The notes under the pieces were generated by a model. It did not search any database. It saw only the letters and a list, made by a program, of their open reading frames with translations, and was not told where the DNA came from. A stretch of DNA of 12,890 nucleotides, taken from assembly GCA_015522385.1 (NCBI GenBank), contig WAMJ01000012.1, positions 1 through 12,890 of the forward strand. The letters are read 5' to 3'. Source of the DNA: Candidatus Heimdallarchaeota archaeon. Its GTDB lineage: Archaea > Asgardarchaeota > Heimdallarchaeia > Heimdallarchaeales > Kariarchaeaceae. This document shows, piece by piece, positions 12,875 to 12,890 of this stretch; the first letter of the stretch is position 1; each line of letters begins with the position of its first letter. A program made the position numbers and the translations under genes.

Positions 12875-12890
12875 GAATATGTGACAGCCA

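Noticed and set aside
1..12890. CRISPR arrays, tRNA or rRNA genes, insertion sequences, toxin-antitoxin or defence genes
   Set aside because: No regularly spaced repeats, cloverleaf-like sequences, terminal inverted repeats with transposase, or recognisable defence domains were found by reading.

Overview
The window reads as an ordinary chromosomal stretch from an archaeon. The evidence is transcriptional as much as coding. Nearly every gene has a TATA-like box (TTTTATA, TTTAAATAG and similar) centred 25-29 bases upstream of its start codon and no Shine-Dalgarno sequence, which is the pattern of leaderless archaeal mRNAs. The one clear exception is the second gene of an ABC-transporter operon, which has a strong GGAGGT. 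A XerA-type recombinase, a PadR/DrrAB-type exporter unit and a MoxR ATPase fit many archaeal phyla. I cannot place the organism more precisely; a mesophilic Asgard- or Thermoplasmata-like lineage would fit but is not shown by the sequence.

Layout. (1) 1-357: 3' part of an unrecognised plus-strand gene that runs in from the left edge. (2) 433-909: hotdog-fold acyl-CoA thioesterase, plus strand, meeting a convergent minus-strand gene with only 3 bases between the stops. (3) 913-5110: six minus-strand genes, each with its own TATA-like element: XerA tyrosine recombinase, PHP-domain phosphoesterase/nuclease, a small membrane protein, a cupin, a second small membrane protein, and a two-hotdog MaoC-type hydratase. 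(4) 5254-6459: 12-helix MFS transporter, divergent from the hydratase. (5) 6526-8966: PadR-family regulator followed by an ABC-2 exporter (ATPase plus permease, DrrAB type). A 9-base motif TATTCGATA lies at the same place upstream of the TATA box in both the regulator and the transporter promoter. (6) 9058-12845: a membrane-anchored protein with a DnaJ-type double zinc centre but no J domain, a MoxR-type AAA+ ATPase, and a membrane-anchored protein with a helical segment followed by beta-rich domains.

How the genes work together. The clearest functional unit is PadR plus the two ABC genes, probably a self-regulated, substrate-responsive efflux system. The thioesterase and the MaoC hydratase both act on acyl-CoA thioesters but are not co-transcribed. 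The most unusual region is 9058-12845. Both proteins flanking the MoxR ATPase have an N-terminal two-helix membrane hairpin and a large domain predicted to face the cytoplasm, and no VWA-domain partner, the usual companion of MoxR, is present before the window ends. This may be an undescribed membrane-associated AAA+/chaperone-like module, but co-function is inferred from proximity only. There are no RNA genes, CRISPR arrays, insertion sequences or long repeats that I can support, and no gene-free stretch longer than 300 bases.
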